Of a DNA stretch of 9,501 bases, positions 5,534 through 9,501 are shown in pieces. The number at the start of each line of letters is the position of its first letter. The first letter of the stretch is position 1. Under the pieces are notes generated by a model. It made no database searches, had not been told where the DNA came from, and saw nothing but the letters and a program-made list of their open reading frames with translations. The DNA comes from Oscillospiraceae bacterium (GTDB lineage: Bacteria > Bacillota > Clostridia > Oscillospirales > Ruminococcaceae), in assembly GCA_900752625.1 (NCBI GenBank), contig CAADWC010000306.1, positions 1 to 9,501 of the forward strand, written 5' to 3'. Made by a program: the position numbers and the translations under genes.

Positions 5534-6228
5534 CCTTTATCATCCTCCTTATCACAGCTTTCGCAGGAGCCGCCGCATATCGACGCACTTGGACAGCCCT
5601 CGCAGGAGAGTTCTTTAGGCGGCTTGCGGTTTGCAAGCTTGTTTACCAGAGCAATTATACAGCCCAGCACGAAAAACCCTCCCGCCGGCATTATAAATAT
5701 AAGCATAGGATCGGAGCTTATCCCCGGGATCTTCATGCCGAGCCACGAGCCTGATCCAAGTATTTCTCTTATTGAGCCCATCGTAAACAGCGAAAGCGTA
5801 AAGCCCAGGCCCATTCCCAGTCCGTCCAGAGCGGAAGGAAGAACCTTATTCTTTGAAGCGAAAGCCTCAGCTCTTCCCAGGATAATGCAGTTTACTGTAA
5901 TAAGCGTTAAAAATACTCCCAGCGCCGAGTAAAGCGACGGAATATATCTCTGGAGTATAAAGCCGATAAGCGTTACAAAGCCAGCTATAATTACAATAAA
6001 CGAAGGAAGTCTTACCGCCTTGGGAATTACGTTTTTAAGCAGGGAAATAACAATATTCGAGCATACCAGTACAAACGTTGTAGCAAGTCCCATTCCTATT
6101 CCGTTCACCGCCATGGTGGTTACGGCGAGGGTGGGACACATTCCGAGCAGAGTTACAAGGGTCGGATTTTCTTTTATAAGACCCTTGGTAAATTCGTACC
6201 AGTTTGACTGCGTTTTTTTATCGGTCAC
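5530..6228 (-). CDS. rnfE: Rnf complex membrane subunit RnfE with a cysteine-rich C-terminal tail
   Basis: RnfE is the partner and homologue of RnfA in the membrane core. The family signatures are LLGMCPTLAVTT with C31 and PSLYSALGVFLTLITVNCII with C114, the two cysteines expected to share the RnfA/RnfE iron-sulfur site. EAFASKN (121-127) is the RnfE-type segment after the second motif. Several hydrophobic helices run to about 197. The start is a GTG overlapping the end of rnfG by 11 bases; AAGGAGG lies about nine bases before it. Unusual is the hydrophilic end: after RKPPKEL the chain carries C209-x2-C212-x5-C218-x3-C222-x2-C225 and a DKEDDKG terminus. This could hold a metal or cluster, or form disulfides; its role is not known to me. 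Confidence 0.95.
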   Translation of the reverse strand: MTDKKTQSNWYEFTKGLIKENPTLVTLLGMCPTLAVTTMAVNGIGMGLATTFVLVCSNIVISLLKNVIPKAVRLPSFIVIIAGFVTLIGFILQRYIPSLYSALGVFLTLITVNCIILGRAEAFASKNKVLPSALDGLGMGLGFTLSLFTMGSIREILGSGSWLGMKIPGISSDPMLIFIMPAGGFFVLGCIIALVNKLANRKPPKELSCEGCPSASICGGSCESCDKEDDKG

Positions 6229-6778
6229 CGAAGATCGCCTCCTTGTTTTGGGAATAAAGAGTTACAGCCTTTTTGCACGCCGCCTTCATACCCTTTGACG
6301 AGTAGGTGGCGGAGGTAATGTTGTCTATTGAATTTTCGTCCGTTTCAGCGTCAAATCCGATAAGCCTGTCGAGGAAAGAGGCTTCCTGAACCTTTGTGCC
6401 TACGCCGGGGGTCTCTCCGATCTCAAGGAAGTATATTCCTTCCACTGCTCCCTCGGGATTGATACCAATGAGCAGATGCAGTCCTCCCTTTTCGTAGCCG
6501 TCCTCAACGATCTCCACAAGGCATTTGTCACTTCCGTCTGTAATTACCGAGACAACACCATCGGTGCCGAAGGTGACCGGAGTTTTCTCCTCTGCGCCGG
6601 GATCAAGCAGAATCTCGTAATCTCCCTCGCCGAAAATCTCCTCGCAGCCTGCTTTAAGCTCGTCTGTCATAACTCCTGTCGTATCAACGTAAGTCTTATT
6701 ATACGCCAGTGCCAGAAGTCCCGAAACCACAACGCATATGACTGTAAGCACCAGAGGGGGCATTAAACTGTTTTTCAT
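6218..6778 (-). CDS. rnfG: Rnf complex flavoprotein subunit RnfG
   Basis: RnfG is anchored by one N-terminal helix (about residues 6-27) with its FMN-binding domain (PF04205 type) outside the cytoplasm. It carries a covalently attached FMN and passes electrons between the membrane core and RnfD. The motif GETPGVGTKV (121-130) and the flavin-attachment motif D152-NIT-S-A-T158-Y-S are visible; T158 should be the acceptor. The classical motif is S/T-G-A-T, so here Ser replaces Gly. At 186 residues the length is normal. The ATG overlaps the rnfD stop as ATGA, so translation is coupled. ApbE, encoded upstream in the same locus, is the expected modifying enzyme. Confidence 0.95.
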   Translation of the reverse strand: MKNSLMPPLVLTVICVVVSGLLALAYNKTYVDTTGVMTDELKAGCEEIFGEGDYEILLDPGAEEKTPVTFGTDGVVSVITDGSDKCLVEIVEDGYEKGGLHLLIGINPEGAVEGIYFLEIGETPGVGTKVQEASFLDRLIGFDAETDENSIDNITSATYSSKGMKAACKKAVTLYSQNKEAIFGDR

Positions 6779-7713
6779 TCAGTCTCACCCTCCTTTGCTT
6801 CCTTTTTATATATTCCTCCCACTGCTTTTTTGCGGGTAAACATATCTATGTATGGGGTCACTATATTCATAAGCAGGATCGAATAGGAAACTCCCTCAGG
6901 CGCGGAGCACCAGAATCGTATAACGCAGGTTATTATTCCGCAGCCGATCCCGAAAATTATCTTGCCTTTAGCTGTAACAGGAGTCGTAACATAATCTGTA
7001 GCCATGAATATTGCGCCAAGCATTACTCCGCCGGAAAGTATCTGATAAATTCCGTCCCTGCCCGAAAGATAGGAAAATACAAAAACCGTCCCTATAAACG
7101 CAAGGGGAGCGTGAGGGGTTATTATTTTCACAGCTACAAGATAACAGCCTCCCAGCAGCAGGGCGCAGGCTGAAACCTCTCCAAGGCAGCCGCCGGTAAT
7201 TCCCAGAAACAGCTCCGAATATTCGGCGGTTCCCGAAACAAGCGGGGTAGGCTGGGTAACGATCGCGTTTGCATCGTAAAACGGGACCGCCCATTGGCTC
7301 ATTGCCGAAGGAAAAGACAGCATAAGCACGATTCTTCCGACGATAGCAGGATTTGCGAAGTTGTGTCCCAGACCTCCAAAAAGTTGCTTTGTGATTACTA
7401 TTGCAACAAACGTGCCGATAGCCGCCATCCAGTAAGGTAAGGTGACCGGCAGGTTGAACGCCAGCAGCATTCCGGTAACTGCGGCGGAAAGATCGCCCGT
7501 ACTGTTCGGACGTTTCATTATAATATTGCAAAGGCGTTCCCACGCCATTGCGGTGAGAATACAAAATCCCGTCAGCATCAACGCTCTTCCGCCGAAAATG
7601 ACCGCCGAAGCGATAAGCGCCGGACAAAGAGCTATAATAACATGCGTCATGACCTTAGAGGTGGTCATAGAATCACGTATGTGCGGCGACGGGCTGACTG
7701 TAAGCTTATCCAA
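6775..7713 (-). CDS. rnfD: Rnf complex membrane flavoprotein subunit RnfD
   Basis: RnfD is the NqrB-like membrane subunit, thought central to ion translocation, with a covalent FMN and a riboflavin or other flavin in characterised relatives. This 312-residue protein begins with the usual SPSPHIRDSMTTSKVMTHVI, has many hydrophobic helices, and keeps the conserved GHNFANPAIVGRIVL (116-130) and ATDYVTTPVTAKG (238-250) blocks. The flavin-attachment Thr is probably T156 in VTQPTPLVSG (152-161), but the usual S/T-G/S-A-T-P-L reads T-Q-P-T-P-L. The start is a TTG with AAAGGAGG about nine bases upstream; an in-frame TGA two codons before excludes a longer form except from ATT. It lies 15 bases after rnfC and its stop overlaps rnfG. 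Confidence 0.94.
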   Translation of the reverse strand: MDKLTVSPSPHIRDSMTTSKVMTHVIIALCPALIASAVIFGGRALMLTGFCILTAMAWERLCNIIMKRPNSTGDLSAAVTGMLLAFNLPVTLPYWMAAIGTFVAIVITKQLFGGLGHNFANPAIVGRIVLMLSFPSAMSQWAVPFYDANAIVTQPTPLVSGTAEYSELFLGITGGCLGEVSACALLLGGCYLVAVKIITPHAPLAFIGTVFVFSYLSGRDGIYQILSGGVMLGAIFMATDYVTTPVTAKGKIIFGIGCGIITCVIRFWCSAPEGVSYSILLMNIVTPYIDMFTRKKAVGGIYKKEAKEGETE

Positions 7714-7728
7714 AATTCATATCCTCCT

Positions 7729-9033
7729 TTACTTGCTCATTGCAAAGCCCTTGGCAAGCTGATTTTTTTCCGCAAGATCTCGTTTTGCAGGGCATACGTA
7801 TGAACAGCTTCCGCAGTTCATGCAGAGATTTATCTTGAGCTTGTTAAGTGCCTCTCTGTCTTTGCGGTCGTAAGCTTTTTCAAGCTCGGTCGGCATAAGT
7901 CCGATCGGACAGGCGTCAATACATCTTCCGCAGCGTATGCAGTTTGTCTGTCCGGATTCCACCACCAGCCCTTTAAGTGAAACCGGCTTTTTAAACGCCA
8001 GAAAAGCGTTGTTGGTTTTGCACACGGGAGTATTAAGATCGTATATGCACGTTCCCATCATAGGTCCGCCGGAAACCAGTTTATGTATCCCTTCTATATT
8101 GGTATCTGTCAGTTTCAGTATATCCGAGAGCTTCATGCCTATCGGGGCTTTAACGTTGCAGGGTGTTTTGACCGCGTCGCCGTCTACAGTCAGACGCCTT
8201 TCGACCAGCGGCATTCCGGTTTCAAGATAGCTGTTTATGAATCCGACGGTAGAAACGTTCATAACAAGAATTCCGTGGTCGGAGGGAAGAGTTCCTTCAG
8301 TTATGATCCTGCCAGTGGCGTTAAAGGCTATCACCTTTTCGGCGCCCTGAGGATAAGACGTCTTCAGACGAAGAACTTTATAGCCGTCCTCGCCTGCAAG
8401 CTTTTCTTCAAATAGCGCTATAGCCTTAGGTTTGTTGCTTTCGATGCCGATGTAAACGCTGTCTATTCCCAGCAGGCTTTTTATTTTCTTTATTCCGCTT
8501 ATTACTCCGTCGGTGTTTTCTATCATCTCACGATAGTCGCTGGTAATATACGGCTCGCATTCTGCGGCGTTTATTACCAGTGAATCTATTTTTGTTTTGT
8601 TCTCGTCGTAATCAAGCTTTACGTGCGTAGGAAAGCCTGCTCCGCCAAGTCCGCAGCAGCCCGATTCCCTTACCGCCTTTACAAGACTCGCTTTATCGGT
8701 GACCTCGGGCGGGGAGACTTCCCCGGAGATCGTCTGAAGTCCGTCGCAGGCTATTTCTACCGCCTTACAGGACTTACCGTTGGCGAGGATCATATCGCTT
8801 ACCGCTGTAACTTTTCCCGAAACGCTTGAGTGGACCGGGCAGGACATATACGTTTCGCAGTCGCCGATCTTCTGTCCGACAGCTACCTCGTCGCCCGCCT
8901 TGACCAACGGCAGACACGGAGCGCCCATATGCTGCGACATGGCTATTTTCACGGTTTCGGGACATGGAACGGCAATTGTTTCAGCATTTTCCGTCCCCTT
9001 TTTATGGGGAAGGATAATTCCGTTTAACCTCAT
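7729..9033 (-). CDS. rnfC: Rnf complex NADH-binding iron-sulfur subunit RnfC
   Basis: RnfC is the peripheral cytoplasmic subunit that exchanges electrons with NAD+/NADH. The 434 residues show an N-terminal barrel-sandwich domain (LPLVKAGDEVAVGQKIG about 41-57, followed by CPVHSSVSGKV). Next is the nucleotide/FMN-binding fold with GLGGAGFPTHVKL (128-140) and NAAECEPYIT (155-164). A SLBB-type segment follows around 285-310. Two [4Fe-4S] motifs come at the end: C365-IR-C368-GR-C371-x3-C375-P and C404-MN-C407-GS-C410-x3-C414-P. The length matches the short clostridial form without the long C-terminal repeats of some proteobacterial proteins. The ATG follows GAGGAGG with normal spacing. It is the first rnf gene; apbE ends 101 bases upstream on the same strand. 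Confidence 0.97.
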   Translation of the reverse strand: MRLNGIILPHKKGTENAETIAVPCPETVKIAMSQHMGAPCLPLVKAGDEVAVGQKIGDCETYMSCPVHSSVSGKVTAVSDMILANGKSCKAVEIACDGLQTISGEVSPPEVTDKASLVKAVRESGCCGLGGAGFPTHVKLDYDENKTKIDSLVINAAECEPYITSDYREMIENTDGVISGIKKIKSLLGIDSVYIGIESNKPKAIALFEEKLAGEDGYKVLRLKTSYPQGAEKVIAFNATGRIITEGTLPSDHGILVMNVSTVGFINSYLETGMPLVERRLTVDGDAVKTPCNVKAPIGMKLSDILKLTDTNIEGIHKLVSGGPMMGTCIYDLNTPVCKTNNAFLAFKKPVSLKGLVVESGQTNCIRCGRCIDACPIGLMPTELEKAYDRKDREALNKLKINLCMNCGSCSYVCPAKRDLAEKNQLAKGFAMSK

Positions 9034-9134
9034 TAGTTTTCCTCCTCAATTATTAACAGGACCGATTTGCGAGTCATACAGCGCAAAGCCTTTTCCGGCA
9101 TAACCGGACCGTATTTCAGCTTATACGGTATTGC
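9034..9134 (-). other. apbE-rnfC spacer with three consecutive stem-loops
   Basis: Reading along the minus strand, three perfect short stems follow one another: ACCGTAT/ATACGGT (9108-9114 with 9123-9129, 8-base loop), TCCGG/CCGGA (9094-9098 with 9104-9108, sharing base 9108 with the first) and TTTGCG/CGCAAA (9066-9071 with 9082-9087). None is followed by a T-run, so they do not look like ordinary terminators. The minus strand also has CGGTCC-x-GTTA twice, around 9101-9111 and 9054-9064. The rnfC ribosome binding site is beyond the last stem. Possible roles are mRNA processing, an RNA leader or protein-binding sites. Confidence 0.5.
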
Positions 9135-9501
9135 CTATGCAAAATGAAAATCCGGATTTTTTATCTCAATACTGTCCCTCAGACTTTCGGAGCAGTAAAT
9201 ATTGTTTTTTTCGTCCAGAGCGATAATCTGAAATTCTTTGCTGTCGAGATAATCGCCGAGCGCCTTTGTACCTTCTATGTAAATTTCAGTGGAGAGAAAA
9301 TCTGTCAGCATTCCGTCGGTCTTTGAAATAACGGTAACCGAAGTAAGATCCGTCTCGGCAGGGTATCCGGTTTCAAGATCAAATATGTGAGAATATTGCT
9401 TTCCTTGTGCGACAAAAAATCTTTCGTAGCCTCCCGACGTAGAAATAAAGCACTGTCCGCTTTTGAATGAAAGCGCGGACTCTTTCGGATCGCCGGGGTT
9501 C
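9135..9501 (-). CDS. apbE: FAD:protein FMN transferase ApbE, C-terminal part (5' end outside the window)
   Basis: ApbE moves FMN from FAD onto a threonine of target proteins, among them RnfG and RnfD. The frame is open from the right edge of the window to a TAG at 9135-9137, showing the last ~121 residues. They include the conserved STSGGYERFF (about 20-29 of the visible part), HIFDLETGYP (38-47; most homologues read HI-x-DP-x-TG-x-P), SVTVIS (54-59) and TDFLST (66-71). In the last, the Asp and Thr correspond to the family's magnesium-binding residues. The N-terminal FAD-binding portion and any lipoprotein signal lie outside the window. Position just upstream of rnfC on the same strand fits a maturation role for the Rnf complex and possible co-transcription. 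Confidence 0.92.
   Translation of the reverse strand, partial: NPGDPKESALSFKSGQCFISTSGGYERFFVAQGKQYSHIFDLETGYPAETDLTSVTVISKTDGMLTDFLSTEIYIEGTKALGDYLDSKEFQIIALDEKNNIYCSESLRDSIEIKNPDFHFA

Noticed and set aside
9044..9058. Rex (NADH-sensing) site before rnfC suggested by TGTTAATAATTG on the minus strand
   Set aside because: Only one half-site resembles the TTGTTAA-N4-TTAACAA consensus; the second half is absent.
9034..9134. FMN riboswitch ahead of rnfC
   Set aside because: The spacer is too short and lacks the conserved multi-stem core of the RFN element.

Overview
The window looks like a stretch of chromosome from a Gram-positive anaerobe of the class Clostridia, perhaps a gut Oscillospiraceae or Ruminococcus relative. 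This is an inference from strong AGGAGG-type ribosome binding sites, the clostridial gene order of a complete Rnf operon, Clostridia-type small protein families and moderate GC content. No RNA gene, insertion sequence, CRISPR array or phage gene was seen.

Left part, plus strand (1-3816). First comes the 3' end of an FtsX-like ABC permease followed by its MacB/LolD-type ATPase, closed by a strong terminator (974-1019). About 400 bases without a gene but rich in inverted repeats follow. Next is an AraC-family regulator gene broken by an exact 14-bp tandem duplication. Behind its own promoter stands a small GlcG/HbpS/PduO-C-like protein gene followed by a cysteine-rich DUF6485-like protein gene, closed by a second terminator. 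The last plus-strand gene is an uncharacterised clostridial family member, split by a one-base loss in an A-tract. A convergent hairpin terminator (3918-3955) separates this half from the next.

Right part, minus strand (4010-9501). A complete Rnf operon reads rnfC-rnfD-rnfG-rnfE-rnfA-rnfB, with the 3' end of an apbE flavin transferase gene just upstream of rnfC. Rnf is a membrane complex that couples reduced ferredoxin:NAD+ electron transfer to ion (Na+ or H+) translocation. ApbE attaches FMN covalently to the RnfD and RnfG subunits, so the neighbourhood is functionally coherent. RnfC carries the NADH site and two Fe-S clusters. RnfD and RnfG carry flavins. RnfA and RnfE are the paired membrane subunits with a shared Fe-S site. 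RnfB is the polyferredoxin entry point.

The items most worth a second look are these: the palindromic 14-bp duplication whose removal exactly restores the AraC reading frame; two structured-looking non-coding spacers inside the Rnf locus (apbE-rnfC and rnfA-rnfB); a five-cysteine tail on RnfE; and a divergent flavin-attachment motif in RnfD. I saw no convincing wholly new multi-gene system.
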